A stretch of 64,000 bases of DNA. Origin: Acetobacter farinalis (lineage in GTDB: Bacteria > Pseudomonadota > Alphaproteobacteria > Acetobacterales > Acetobacteraceae). Below the pieces are notes generated by a model. The model was not told the DNA's origin, did not search any database, and saw only the letters and a program-made list of their open reading frames with translations. Where the stretch lies: positions 255,232 to 319,231 of the forward strand of contig NZ_JAPIUX010000002.1 in NCBI RefSeq assembly GCF_026240015.1, given 5' to 3'. The translations under genes and the position numbers were made by a program. Positions 42,051-51,979 of this stretch are shown one piece after another; position 1 is the first letter of the stretch, and each line of letters starts with the position of its first letter.

Positions 42051-43585
42051 TGGAAATCCGTCCCGCAGAGATTTCGGATATCCTCAAGCAGCAGATTGCT
42101 TCGTTCGACAAAGAGTCCGATGTTGTCGAAACCGGCACTGTCCTGTCCGTTGGAGACGGTATTGCCCGTGTGTTCGGCCTGCAGCATGTGATGGCTGGTG
42201 AACTCGTGGAATTCCCGGGTTCCGGCCAGAAAGGCATGGCGCTGAACCTTGAGAGCGATAACGTCGGTATCGTTATTTTTGGTGATGACACCAACATCCG
42301 CGAAGGGGACACCGTCTCCCGCTCCGGCGTTGTGGTTGAAGTCCCCACAGGGAAAGGCCTGCTGGGCCGCGTTGTGGACGGTCTGGGCAACCCGATCGAC
42401 GGCAAGGGTCCGCTGACCAACGTCGAAATGCGTCGCGCTGAAGTCAAGGCTCCGGGCATCATGCCGCGCCAGTCCGTCAGCGAGCCGATGCAGACAGGCA
42501 TCAAAGCCATTGATGCCCTCGTGCCCGTCGGGCGCGGCCAGCGTGAACTGGTGATTGGTGACCGTCAGACCGGCAAGACGACCATTCTGACCGACACGAT
42601 CCTCGCCCAGAAAACCATCAATGACGAAGGCGACGACAAAAAGTCTCTCTACTGCATCTACGTTGCAGTCGGGCAGAAGCGCTCCACGGTCGCACAGCTC
42701 GTGCGTCTGCTGGAAGAAAAAGGCGCGATGAAATACTCCATCGTTGTCGCCGCGACTGCCTCTGATCCGGCTCCCCTGCAGTATCTGGCACCGTACGCCG
42801 CCTGCGCCATGGGTGAATATTTCCGTGACAACGGCATGCATGCCCTGATCTGCTATGACGATCTGTCCAAGCAGGCTGTGGCGTACCGCCAGATGTCCCT
42901 GCTGCTGCGCCGCCCGCCGGGCCGTGAAGCGTACCCGGGTGACGTGTTCTACCTGCACTCCCGCCTGCTGGAACGCGCCGCGAAAATGTCTGACGCTCAT
43001 GGCGGTGGCTCTCTCACGGCTCTGCCGGTTATCGAGACGCAGGCTGGTGACGTTTCCGCCTACATCCCGACCAACGTGATCTCCATCACGGACGGGCAGA
43101 TCTTCCTTGAGACCGATCTGTTCTACCGTGGTATCCGTCCGGCTGTGAACGTTGGTGGCTCCGTGTCCCGCGTTGGCTCCGCCGCGCAGATCAAGGCGAT
43201 GAAGCAGGTTGCCGGCAAGATCAAGCTGGAACTGGCCCAGTATCGTGAAATGGCCGCCTTCTCCCAGTTCGCATCCGATCTGGATGCCGCAACGCAGAAG
43301 CAGCTTGCCCGCGGTGCCCGTCTGGTTGAACTGCTCAAGCAGCCCCAGTCTTCCCCGCTGACGGTTGAAGAACAAGTTATTGTGCTGTTCGCCGGAACCC
43401 GTGGCTTTATTGACGGGATCGCGGTCGATAAGGTTGTGGCCTGGGAGCACGCTCTTCTGGCCGATCTGCCGAACGGTGGAAAAGATATTCTGGCAAGCAT
43501 CAGAAAAGAGCAGCAGATTTCGAAAGAAACTGAAGCCCGCCTGACGGAATATCTGACCACCTTCAACCGCAACTTCGGCGGCTGA
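42050..43585 (+). CDS. atpA: ATP synthase F1 subunit alpha
   Basis: This 511-residue alpha subunit carries a non-catalytic nucleotide site. The P-loop GDRQTGKT is at 170-177; the barrel start ETGTVLSVGDGIARVFGLQHVMAGE, the block GRVVDGLGNPIDGKGP, the Walker B region ALICYDDLSKQAVAYRQMSLLLRRPPGREAYPGDVFYLHSRLLERAAK, and the SVSRVGSAAQIKAM segment are all intact. The ATG at 42050 is used (MEIRPAEISDIL); a GTG one codon earlier is less likely because the ATG overlaps the atpH stop. atpG follows after 16 nt. Confidence 0.98.
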   Translation: MEIRPAEISDILKQQIASFDKESDVVETGTVLSVGDGIARVFGLQHVMAGELVEFPGSGQKGMALNLESDNVGIVIFGDDTNIREGDTVSRSGVVVEVPTGKGLLGRVVDGLGNPIDGKGPLTNVEMRRAEVKAPGIMPRQSVSEPMQTGIKAIDALVPVGRGQRELVIGDRQTGKTTILTDTILAQKTINDEGDDKKSLYCIYVAVGQKRSTVAQLVRLLEEKGAMKYSIVVAATASDPAPLQYLAPYAACAMGEYFRDNGMHALICYDDLSKQAVAYRQMSLLLRRPPGREAYPGDVFYLHSRLLERAAKMSDAHGGGSLTALPVIETQAGDVSAYIPTNVISITDGQIFLETDLFYRGIRPAVNVGGSVSRVGSAAQIKAMKQVAGKIKLELAQYREMAAFSQFASDLDAATQKQLARGARLVELLKQPQSSPLTVEEQVIVLFAGTRGFIDGIAVDKVVAWEHALLADLPNGGKDILASIRKEQQISKETEARLTEYLTTFNRNFGG

Positions 43586-43601
43586 GGAGCAGGACCCATC
43601 C

Positions 43602-44501
43602 ATGGCTTCCCTCAAGGAACTCCGCGCCCGTATCGGAAGTATCAAGTCGACTCGGAAGATCACCAGCGCGATGAAAATGGTCGCGGCCGCAAAATTGCGC
43701 CGCGCCCAGGCCAGTGCTGAGGCTGCTCGTCCGTATGCCGCCGCTATGCGGCGGATGCTGGGTGAACTTGCTGCTGCCACCAAGGGGGAAGAGGGTGCGC
43801 CGCGTCTTCTGGCCGGAACGGGGCAGGACAAGATTCATCTGCTGATCCCGATCAGCAGTGATCGTGGTCTGTGCGGTGGCTTCAACTCCAACGTGAACCG
43901 GCTGACACTTCAGACGATCAAGAAGCTTCAGGCAGAAGGCAAAACCGTCAAACTGCTGCCGGTTGGCCGCCGTGCCCTGAGCTTCTTCACCCGCGATTAT
44001 GCGGACCTGATTGTTGATAAGGTGACCGGGTTCAGCGGGAAGGACGTACCGTTTTCTGTGGCGAGCGATCTTGGTGACAAGATCAATGCGCTGCTGGAAG
44101 CTGGCGAGATCGATGTTTGCACGCTTGTGTTCAACAAGTTCAGAAACGCGATGACGCAGGTTCCGGCATGCCAGCAGCTTGTGCCCATGGTGATGGATGA
44201 TGTCGTGGCAAAAGCCGATGCCGCCTCCACCACGGCTGAAGATGTCGCGCAGTATGAATTTGAACCGGATGAAGCAACGCTGCTGGCAATGCTCCTTCCG
44301 CGAAATCTGCAGGTTCAGATCTACGCTTCGCTGCTGGAAACAGCCGCAGGTGAGAACGGCGCCCGCATGACGGCCATGGATAACGCCACGCGCAATGCAG
44401 GCCGGACTATCGACAGTCTGAGCAAGGTCTATAATCGGACCCGCCAGACCAATATTACTAACGAACTGATCGAAATCATCTCGGGCGCACAGGCTGTCTG
44501 A
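43602..44501 (+). CDS. atpG: ATP synthase F1 subunit gamma
   Basis: This 299-residue central-stalk subunit has two long helices that form the rotating coiled coil: the N-terminal SLKELRARIGSIKSTRKITSAMKMVAAAKLRRAQ and the C-terminal ARMTAMDNATRNAGRTIDSLSKVYNRTRQTNITNELIEIISGA. In between lies the Rossmann-like globular part with LIPISSDRGLCGGFNSNV. Length and spacing match bacterial gamma. It lies between alpha and beta genes with short gaps (16 and 31 nt). Confidence 0.98.
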   Translation: MASLKELRARIGSIKSTRKITSAMKMVAAAKLRRAQASAEAARPYAAAMRRMLGELAAATKGEEGAPRLLAGTGQDKIHLLIPISSDRGLCGGFNSNVNRLTLQTIKKLQAEGKTVKLLPVGRRALSFFTRDYADLIVDKVTGFSGKDVPFSVASDLGDKINALLEAGEIDVCTLVFNKFRNAMTQVPACQQLVPMVMDDVVAKADAASTTAEDVAQYEFEPDEATLLAMLLPRNLQVQIYASLLETAAGENGARMTAMDNATRNAGRTIDSLSKVYNRTRQTNITNELIEIISGAQAV

Positions 44502-44532
44502 GCCCGCTCGTTTGCCCCGCAGGAGCTGACCC

Positions 44533-46005
<1,473 letters not shown>

Positions 46006-46033
46006 CAGCCGGTTCCGGGAAGGAACAGCATTC

Positions 46034-46444
46034 ATGCCGATCCAGATCGAGATCATCAGCCCTGAAAAGGTTCTGGTGTCGCGTGAAGTAGATATGGTGG
46101 TCATGCCGGGTATGGAAGGTGATATCGCCGCCATGCCCGAACGGGCCCCCATGATGCTTCTGCTGCGTGGCGGTGTTGTCTCACTGTACGAAAATGACAC
46201 CGTGACGGATCGTTATTTCGTCGGTGGTGGCTTTGCGGACATGACAGCAACCCGCTGCACCATTCTGGCCGATGAAGCCAAGCCTGTGAGCGCGATCTCC
46301 ATTGATAACGCCACAGCCCAGCTCGAAGCTCTGACAGAGGTCTGGGACAAAGCCGACAAGAACGATATCTCGCGTCTGGACGTGCTTCAGGAGAAGATCC
46401 TGTCCGTGCGTGCTGAAATCGACGCAGGGTCTTCCGGGTTCTGA
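46034..46444 (+). CDS. atpC: ATP synthase F1 subunit epsilon
   Basis: This 136-residue epsilon subunit regulates rotation. The N-terminal beta sandwich reads IEIISPEKVLVSREVDMVVMPGMEGDIAAMPERAPMMLLLRGGVVSLYEND, then FVGGGFADMTATRCTILADEA, and a helical C-terminal hairpin starts at ATAQLEALTEVWDKADKNDISRLDVLQ. It closes the operon before a strong terminator. Its divergence from the E. coli form is normal for Acetobacteraceae. Confidence 0.96.
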   Translation: MPIQIEIISPEKVLVSREVDMVVMPGMEGDIAAMPERAPMMLLLRGGVVSLYENDTVTDRYFVGGGFADMTATRCTILADEAKPVSAISIDNATAQLEALTEVWDKADKNDISRLDVLQEKILSVRAEIDAGSSGF

Positions 46445-46474
46445 GGATAATCCCTCAAGGCACCGGACAGGTTT

Positions 46475-46503
46475 AAAAAGCCACCCTTGCGGTGGCTTTT
46501 TTT
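46475..46503. terminator. Terminator of the atpHAGDC operon
   Basis: AAAAAGCCACC pairs with GGTGGCTTTTT (11 bp) around CTTGC, followed by two further T residues. It is 30 nt after the atpC stop and 30 nt before the end of the convergent queF gene, and works on both strands. Confidence 0.93.
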
Positions 46504-46533
46504 ATGTGCGGGCTTCAGCCCGAAGCGGTGCCC

Positions 46534-47004
46534 TTAACCGCGCCCCCGATAGCTGGGAACGTCCTGCGAGGGAATCCAGACATCGGCCGGGGGGGCGCCT
46601 GTCTGCCAGAACACATCAATAGGCATACCCCCGCGCGGGTACCAGTAGGCCCCAATCCGCAGCCAGACCGGAGAGAGGTGCTCAACCAGCGTTGTGGCAA
46701 TCTGCACGGAGCAGGCTTCGTGAAATGCGCCGTGATTGCGGAAGCTTGTCAGGAACAGTTTGAGGGATTTGCTCTCAACAATCCACTGGTCCGGAACGTA
46801 GTCAATAACAAGATGGGCAAAGTCCGGCTGCCCTGTAACCGGGCAGAGGGATGTGAATTCCGGAGCCGTAAAGCGCACCAGATAATTCTTGCCCGGATAG
46901 GGGGCGGGTACACGCTCCAGAATGGCTTCTTCCGGGCTTGTGGGGGCAGGGGTGAAGCGGCCAAGCTGGGTAAGGGCATTACTGCCATCGTCAGGGCGGG
47001 TCAT
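46534..47004 (-). CDS. queF: NADPH-dependent 7-cyano-7-deazaguanine reductase QueF
   Basis: This 156-residue unimodular QueF reduces preQ0 to preQ1 in queuosine synthesis for tRNA. The nucleophilic cysteine is in EFTSLCPVTGQPDFAHL (about 55) and the NADPH motif in DQWIVESKSLKLFLTSFRNHGAFHEACSV, with a final WYPRGGMPIDVFWQTG. The start is ATG 47004 because AAGGAA lies about 7 nt upstream; a frame to 47040 adds 12 residues unlike the family. It is convergent with atpC and divergent from rnd (115 bp). No other queuosine gene is in the window, and no preQ1 riboswitch was recognised upstream. Confidence 0.95.
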   Translation of the reverse strand: MTRPDDGSNALTQLGRFTPAPTSPEEAILERVPAPYPGKNYLVRFTAPEFTSLCPVTGQPDFAHLVIDYVPDQWIVESKSLKLFLTSFRNHGAFHEACSVQIATTLVEHLSPVWLRIGAYWYPRGGMPIDVFWQTGAPPADVWIPSQDVPSYRGRG

Positions 47005-47119
47005 GGCGTTTCCTTCAGTTGTGGTCACTATGTCCTTCATGTTGAAGCTGGGTAGGGTTTCGTCAAGCTTTTCAGGACGTCAGGGCTGCTGTCCGCTTCT
47101 TTTTCCCGTCAGGTGGTGT

Positions 47120-48319
47120 ATGAAGGCAGGTATGGCCAGAGCTTCCTCCCCCGCATTCCCTGAACCCCGCCTCATTTCCACAACGGATGACCTGGCGAGC
47201 ACCCTCACCCGCCTGCGTGAAGAGCCGTATCTGACTATTGATACGGAATTCATGCGCGAGCGTACCTACTGGCCGGAGCTGTGTCTTGTGCAGATTGGCG
47301 GTGCGCGGGAAGTGGTGCTGATTGACACCATGGCGGAAGGGCTGGATCTGGCGCCGTTGGGGGCCCTGATGGCGGATGAAGCGGTTCTGAAGGTTTTCCA
47401 CGCCGCCCGGCAGGATCTGGAAATTTTCCTGCACCTGTTTGATGCGCTGCCCACGCCGCTGTTTGACACCCAGGTGGCCGCCATGGTTGCCGGGTATGGG
47501 GATCAGGTGGGGTATGACAGCCTTGTCGGCTCCATAACCGGCCATGCCATTGATAAGAGCCACCGGTTTACGGACTGGTCCGCGCGGCCGCTCTCCGCGG
47601 CACAGCTTACTTATGCTGCGGGAGATGTAACGTGGTTGCGTCTTGTGTATGAGCGGCTGCTGAAAAAGCTGGAGCAGGAAAAGCGGCTGGACTGGGTTTC
47701 TGCCGAAATGGCGGTGCTGACAGACCCGGCCACGTTCCGGGCAGACCCGGAAAAGCAGTGGGAGCGTTTGCGCGCCCGCACCAATAACCGGCGGATGCTG
47801 GGCGTTCTGCGGGCTGTGGCGGCTCTGCGTGAGCGGGAAGCGCAGCGTGTGAACGTACCGCGCCAGCGTTTGCTGAAAGATGAAAGCCTGCTGGAAATAG
47901 CCGCGACAGTGCCCGTAACGGTCGAGGCGCTGGCGCGGGTGCGTGGGGTATCGCGCGGGCTGGCGGAAGGCCGCACGGGAGCGGGCCTGCTGGAGGCTGT
48001 GAAGCAGGCGCAGGCTCTGCCGGAAGCCGAACTGCCACGCCTGCCCAAAAATCGCGGCAAGGATGCGCCCCGGGCTTCAGCCGCGCTCATGGCTCTGCTG
48101 AAAGTGCTGCTGACAAGCTGCTGCGAAGAGCATGATGTTGCTCCCAAGCTTGTGGCGTCCATGGAAGATCTGGAAGCTCTGGCGCTTGATCCCTCAGCAC
48201 CCAACCCGGCTCTTGTGGGCTGGCGGAAGGCAGTGTTTGGAGATGCGGCTTTGTCCTTGTGTCAGGGCAAGATCGCGCTGGGTGTCAAAGGCGGGAAAGT
48301 CGAACTTCTTCCCTGCTGA
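47120..48319 (+). CDS. rnd: Ribonuclease D
   Basis: This 399-residue 3'-5' exoribonuclease trims tRNA precursors. The DEDDy catalytic set is visible: D-x-E in YLTIDTEFMRERTYWPELCLVQIG (about 40-43), aspartate in VFHAARQDLEIFLHLF, the aspartate of DKSHRFTDWSARPLSAAQLTYAAGDVTWL, with tyrosine and final aspartate in YAAGD. An HRDC domain follows (about 210-280: LRARTNNRRMLGVLRAVAALREREAQRVNVPRQRLLKDESLLEIA). The start is ATG 47120 (AGGTGG 6 nt upstream); ATG 47132 is also possible. Frames open further upstream overlap queF. Confidence 0.95.
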   Translation: MKAGMARASSPAFPEPRLISTTDDLASTLTRLREEPYLTIDTEFMRERTYWPELCLVQIGGAREVVLIDTMAEGLDLAPLGALMADEAVLKVFHAARQDLEIFLHLFDALPTPLFDTQVAAMVAGYGDQVGYDSLVGSITGHAIDKSHRFTDWSARPLSAAQLTYAAGDVTWLRLVYERLLKKLEQEKRLDWVSAEMAVLTDPATFRADPEKQWERLRARTNNRRMLGVLRAVAALREREAQRVNVPRQRLLKDESLLEIAATVPVTVEALARVRGVSRGLAEGRTGAGLLEAVKQAQALPEAELPRLPKNRGKDAPRASAALMALLKVLLTSCCEEHDVAPKLVASMEDLEALALDPSAPNPALVGWRKAVFGDAALSLCQGKIALGVKGGKVELLPC

Positions 48320-48367
48320 GGCCTCCTCCCTTCTCGGGAAGGAAGGAGGGTGTGGGAGGAGGGTTTC

Positions 48368-49366
48368 TTAGAAACCCATTTCCTGCCAGAGATTGGTCAG
48401 CGGGCGTGCCCCGACATGCGAAATGATTTCTGAAGCCGCGACAGAGGCCAGGCGGCCACATTCAGGCAGCGTGCGGCCCGATGTCAGCCCTGCCAGGAAG
48501 CCTGCGGCATAGGCATCCCCTGCGCCGGTTGTATCCACCACCTGTGTCGGGACGGGGGCGACCGGAGTGCATTGCCCGTCATGAATCACCACACTGCCCA
48601 GCCCGGAGCGTGTCAGGGCGGCAAAGGTGGTGTCTTCCAGTGTGCGGCGGGCGGCGGTATCGAAATCTTCCGTTTCATACAGGGCGCAGATTTCATCTTC
48701 GTTGGCGAAGAGAATATCCACATGGCCCTTCACGAGATCCAGAAATGCCTCGCGGTGGCGGCCGACACAGAACGGGTCAGACAGGGAGAGTGCAACCTGG
48801 CGGCCATTCTGGTGCGCCAGCGTGGCCGCGCGGCGGAAGGCTTCCTGCGCATGCGGCGGGTCAAACAGATAGCCTTCCAGATAGACAATCCGTGAGGCCG
48901 CGATCATGTCCGGCAGGACGTCTTCTGTGGTGAACTGGGTGCATGCGCCCAGATAGGTTGCCATGGTTCGCTGGCCGTCCGGCGTGACCATCACAACGCA
49001 TTTTGCTGTTGGCAGGTTTTCGGACACACGTCCGTCCAGAGGCGTGGAGGGGAAGGTAATGCCGTTATCCCGCAGGTCCTGCGCAAAGTTCTGGCCAGCC
49101 GCATCCCCCGCGACCTTGCCCAGATACGCCACCCGTGCGCCAAACTGCGCTGCCACCACACAGGTATTGGCGGCAGAGCCACCGCCCATCACCCGCTCCA
49201 CTTTCAGGTTGGCGGTCAGGGCTTCCGCGCGGGCGGCGTCAATCAGAGTCATGCTGCCGGGAATCAAATTCTGCTCGAGCAGAAAAGCAGGGTCGACTGT
49301 GGCGAGAATGTCAGTGATCGCATTGCCAATGCCAAGAATATCGTATTTTGCCTCAGAGCCGGTCAT
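48368..49366 (-). CDS. PfkB-family kinase, adenosine kinase-like
   Basis: This 332-residue ribokinase-fold kinase has ILGIGNAITDILATVD at the start, the sugar-binding MGGGSAANTCVVAAQFGARVAYLGKVAGD (about 60-88), and the C-terminal anion hole DTTGAGDAYAAGFLAGL (about 286-302) with the catalytic aspartate. The pattern fits the alphaproteobacterial adenosine kinase-like group rather than fructokinase, so phosphorylation of adenosine or another nucleoside is likely but not proved. The start is ATG 49366 (AGGAAAA upstream); a frame to 49621 adds 85 unrelated residues. It is divergent from the bactofilin gene and convergent with rnd. Confidence 0.88.
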   Translation of the reverse strand: MTGSEAKYDILGIGNAITDILATVDPAFLLEQNLIPGSMTLIDAARAEALTANLKVERVMGGGSAANTCVVAAQFGARVAYLGKVAGDAAGQNFAQDLRDNGITFPSTPLDGRVSENLPTAKCVVMVTPDGQRTMATYLGACTQFTTEDVLPDMIAASRIVYLEGYLFDPPHAQEAFRRAATLAHQNGRQVALSLSDPFCVGRHREAFLDLVKGHVDILFANEDEICALYETEDFDTAARRTLEDTTFAALTRSGLGSVVIHDGQCTPVAPVPTQVVDTTGAGDAYAAGFLAGLTSGRTLPECGRLASVAASEIISHVGARPLTNLWQEMGF

Positions 49367-49561
49367 GACGGTATGTTTTCCTGAAAAAAAGAGCAGATCG
49401 GCTCTTTCGGTATCGCGCTGCCATAAAAAGGGCAACAGCAGGGGATAACGGAAGCTTGCCGCCAGACCTGTCGCCTGTATAACAAAATAGAATGCCGGCT
49501 TGATGGATCGACGCGGGCAGATACGGAATAGTACAACCGCTGTCGCATAACGGCAGCCAGC

Positions 49562-50281
49562 ATGGCGGGGGGTTTCTTGTTTAAACGACGCAAGCCTGAA
49601 GACAACCGACCGGCCGGGCAAAATGCCGGTCAGAGTGCCAGCCAGCCGGACGCACCGCGTCCAGCCGGGGCGTTTGGTACAATATTTCCTCCATCCTCTT
49701 CTCCCGCGGGTTCGCCACCGCCATCCGGCAGCGGTACGGCACCTGCTTCCCGTCCAGACGCAGCAAAGGAGACCCCCATGGGTCGTGCGCCTCTTCCTCC
49801 CGGTTCCCCACTTCCTCCCAATCCCTCTGTGCCGCCTCTGCCGGGTGCCGCAGCGCGTGGCCTCAACCCGCAGCAGCCTAAAAAGGAAACGGCTGAGCAG
49901 CGGACGCTGGTTGTTGGCCGCGGGATCAGCGTTCAGGGCACCGTGCAGGATGCCGAACGTCTGGTTGTGGAAGGCACAGTGGAATCGAGCATGATTTCCG
50001 CCAAGGAACTTGCTGTGATGCCTGGTGGCCTGTTCCGGGGCAGTGTGGAAGTTGAGAACGCGGAAATTGCCGGGACCGTTGATGGCTCCCTGACAGCCCG
50101 TGGCAGCCTGACGCTGCGCGCAACGGGCCGTCTGCTGGGTAAGGCAGCCTGCCGCCGCCTGAAAGTGGAAGATGGTGGGCAGATCACCGGTCAGCTTGAA
50201 ATGCTGGGTGATGACGCCAGCGCGCCGAAGCCGCCTGCGGCAGCACCGGCTGCTGATAAGCCTGTAACGACTGAAGGCTGA
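49562..50281 (+). CDS. Bactofilin family cytoskeletal protein
   Basis: This 239-residue protein has a bactofilin beta-helix core at about 110-215 (RTLVVGRGISVQGTVQDAERLVVEGTVESSMISAKELAVMPGGLFRGSVEVENAEIAGTVDGSLTARGSLTLRATGRLLGKAACRRLKVEDGGQITGQL) made of short glycine-spaced strands. The N-terminal 105 residues are a proline- and serine-rich disordered tail beginning with a basic GGFLFKRRKPE, a likely membrane-contact peptide. Bactofilins self-assemble into filaments that localise cell-wall or stalk enzymes. It is divergent from the adenosine-kinase-like gene and followed by its own terminator. Confidence 0.92.
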   Translation: MAGGFLFKRRKPEDNRPAGQNAGQSASQPDAPRPAGAFGTIFPPSSSPAGSPPPSGSGTAPASRPDAAKETPMGRAPLPPGSPLPPNPSVPPLPGAAARGLNPQQPKKETAEQRTLVVGRGISVQGTVQDAERLVVEGTVESSMISAKELAVMPGGLFRGSVEVENAEIAGTVDGSLTARGSLTLRATGRLLGKAACRRLKVEDGGQITGQLEMLGDDASAPKPPAAAPAADKPVTTEG

Positions 50282-50343
50282 AAAACTGACTGTCCCGGTG
50301 GTCTGGCAGGGGGCAAGCCCCTGTTTCAGGCCACGGTCAGCAT

Positions 50344-50379
50344 GCGCGCCCTTTGCGAAAGCAAGGAGGCGCGCTTTTT
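50344..50379 (+). terminator. Terminator after the bactofilin gene
   Basis: GCGCGCC pairs with GGCGCGC, with an inner TTGC-GAAA-GCAA tetraloop hairpin and five T residues after. It ends 3 nt before the gcrA stop codon of the opposite strand. Confidence 0.85.
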
Positions 50380-50382
50380 ATA

Positions 50383-51000
50383 TCAGGCGACGTTATCGCG
50401 CCGGTCGCGCAGTTTGACATACGCGATCTGTGCATGTTCAGCGCAATAGGGCTTGCCCGGCAGCGGTGTTGCCCCACAGAAATGGAAGCCCGGAGTGCCG
50501 GGGTCTCCAATAGGCCAGCAGCAGGACGGGCCGCGCCGCTTTTTGGGTTCCGGGTCTGAAATGCTGCGCAGCGGGGCCTTGGGTTTGGCAGGCGCACGCG
50601 GGGCCGCGGGGGCTTTTTCCACCTTGGCCGGTTTGGCTTCGGCTTCAGCCTTGGGCTGAGGGGCTGCTGCTGCCTGAGGGGCAGGGGCGGCGGCCGCAAC
50701 CGGCGCGGTTACGGCAGCGGGCTTTGCTTCCACAGCAGGCTGTGCGGCTTTTTCTTTTACCGGTGCGGGGGGGGCAACAGGGGCAGCGGAAGGAGAGGCC
50801 TTTTCCGCGCTGTCTGGGGCTGCCGCCTTGGGTTTGTCATTCCGCCGGATGGGGGAGGGGCGCGGGGGCAGGCTCAGGCGGTGTGCCTTGCCGACCACGG
50901 CATTTTTGGTAATGGAGAGCCGACGGCCAATTTCTGCGGTTGAAAGGCCTTCCGCCCAGAGCTCTTTGAGCCGGGCGATTGTTTCATCGGTCCACTCCAT
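50383..51000 (-). CDS. gcrA: Cell cycle regulator GcrA
   Basis: This 205-residue alphaproteobacterial transcription factor works with sigma70 at GANTC sites methylated by CcrM. The N-terminal DNA-binding domain is diagnostic (MEWTDETIARLKELWAEGLSTAEIGRRLSITKNAVVGKAHRLSLPPRPSPI, about 1-50). The C-terminal polymerase-binding part has the conserved cysteine/histidine set CCWPIGDPGTPGFHFCGATPLPGKPYCAEHAQIAY. The middle (about 55-145) is an alanine-, proline- and lysine-rich low-complexity linker longer than in Caulobacter. The start is ATG 51000; a frame to 51018 adds six residues without a ribosome binding site. Confidence 0.95.
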   Translation of the reverse strand: MEWTDETIARLKELWAEGLSTAEIGRRLSITKNAVVGKAHRLSLPPRPSPIRRNDKPKAAAPDSAEKASPSAAPVAPPAPVKEKAAQPAVEAKPAAVTAPVAAAAPAPQAAAAPQPKAEAEAKPAKVEKAPAAPRAPAKPKAPLRSISDPEPKKRRGPSCCWPIGDPGTPGFHFCGATPLPGKPYCAEHAQIAYVKLRDRRDNVA

Positions 51001-51133
51001 GCACAGGCACCTTTTCATAATGTCACTGATCAGTGAAGCCAGATGCTTCAGTGGCGGGCATATTAGGGGTAGAACAGGGCTATCTCAAGGATAAAGGCCA
51101 GAAATTCTTGAAAACAGGCAATTCCTGAAATCA

Positions 51134-51165
51134 GGCAGGCATCGCACGGCGGGCGAGTGCCTGCC
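51134..51165 (-). terminator. Hairpin after the LysE-family gene
   Basis: GGCAGGCA pairs with TGCCTGCC across 16 nt, about 20 nt past the LysE-family stop on the minus strand. It has no T tract, so it is a weak candidate terminator or 3'-end stabiliser. Confidence 0.35.
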
Positions 51166-51183
51166 GGTCTGCCTGCTGGTGTT

Positions 51184-51795
51184 TCAGTGCGTACGGGCTT
51201 CCATTATGAGCGGGTAGAGAGACGCCACAAGCAGGGCTGCCATGGTCAGATTGAAGCCGCGCAAAATACCGGGGCGTGTCAGCCAGCGGCGCATGATAGC
51301 TCCGAAGCCGGTCCACAGGCTGACGCTGGGAATAGTTACCAGCCCGCAGATCAGGCAGGCCAATGCCAGCCCGAACAGGAAATTGTCATGCGGCAGATAG
51401 GCCGACACAATGCCGATAGCGACAATCCAGGCCTTGGGATTGACCCATTGGAATCCCGCTGCCTGTAAAAAGCTGAAAGGCCTGCCAGCTTCAGCCTGGG
51501 CAGAGGCCGGAGCCGCAGTGGCAATTTTCCAGGCCAGCCAGAGCAGATAAGCCGCACTGGCATATTTCAACCAAGTATAGAGCAGGGGAAAGCGTGCAAA
51601 AATTACCCCCAGCCCAAGCCCGACCAGCCCGATCATGAGCACAAAGCCGAGCGTGACGCCAAGAATATGCGGAATTGAGCGCCTGAAGCCGTGGTTCAAC
51701 CCGGATGCGGTTAACATGGTATTATTCGGGCCCGGCGTGATGGACGCCACCAGAGCGAAAGCGGTCAAGGGGCCGAAGCTGCTCCAGAACGACAT
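51184..51795 (-). CDS. LysE/RhtB-family amino acid exporter
   Basis: This 203-residue membrane protein has six hydrophobic segments. The conserved start FGPLTAFALVASITPGPNNTMLTASGLNHGFRRSIPHILGVTLG (about 8-50) contains the PGPN motif of the family, and FQWVNPKAWIVAIG is the second hallmark. It exports amino acids or homoserine-lactone-like compounds; the substrate is not readable. The start is ATG 51795 (GGAG about 11 nt upstream); the frame is open to 51921 but without family sequence. It lies downstream of the recombinase on the same strand, at the edge of the more AT-rich block. Confidence 0.9.
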   Translation of the reverse strand: MSFWSSFGPLTAFALVASITPGPNNTMLTASGLNHGFRRSIPHILGVTLGFVLMIGLVGLGLGVIFARFPLLYTWLKYASAAYLLWLAWKIATAAPASAQAEAGRPFSFLQAAGFQWVNPKAWIVAIGIVSAYLPHDNFLFGLALACLICGLVTIPSVSLWTGFGAIMRRWLTRPGILRGFNLTMAALLVASLYPLIMEARTH

Positions 51796-51943
51796 GATGT
51801 GCAAAACTCCGTTTGCGGAAGGCGGATACTGGGCAGTGTGTGCGAAAATGCCGGAACAGGATATGGAAATTTCACAAAGTATCCTGCAAACGGTTCTGGA
51901 AACATGCCGCACTCGTTTCAAGGCCGCAGACTCTGGCCCGGCT

Positions 51944-51973
51944 GGCAGGAAATGGTCCCAAGCATTTCCTGCC
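51944..51973 (-). terminator. Hairpin just past the recombinase stop
   Basis: GGCAGGAAATG pairs perfectly with CATTTCCTGCC (11 bp, 8-nt loop), six nt past the recombinase stop on the minus strand. It lacks a T tract; it is a likely transcript end or stabilising element. Confidence 0.5.
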
Positions 51974-51979
51974 GGGACA

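Noticed and set aside
46922..47119. N-terminal extension of ribonuclease D by 66 codons
   Set aside because: The stretch overlaps the queF start region antisense, and ribonuclease D similarity begins after the ATG at 47120.
47005..47119. preQ1 riboswitch upstream of queF
   Set aside because: No compact C-rich-loop hairpin with an A-rich tail typical of preQ1 classes could be found in the 115-bp gap.
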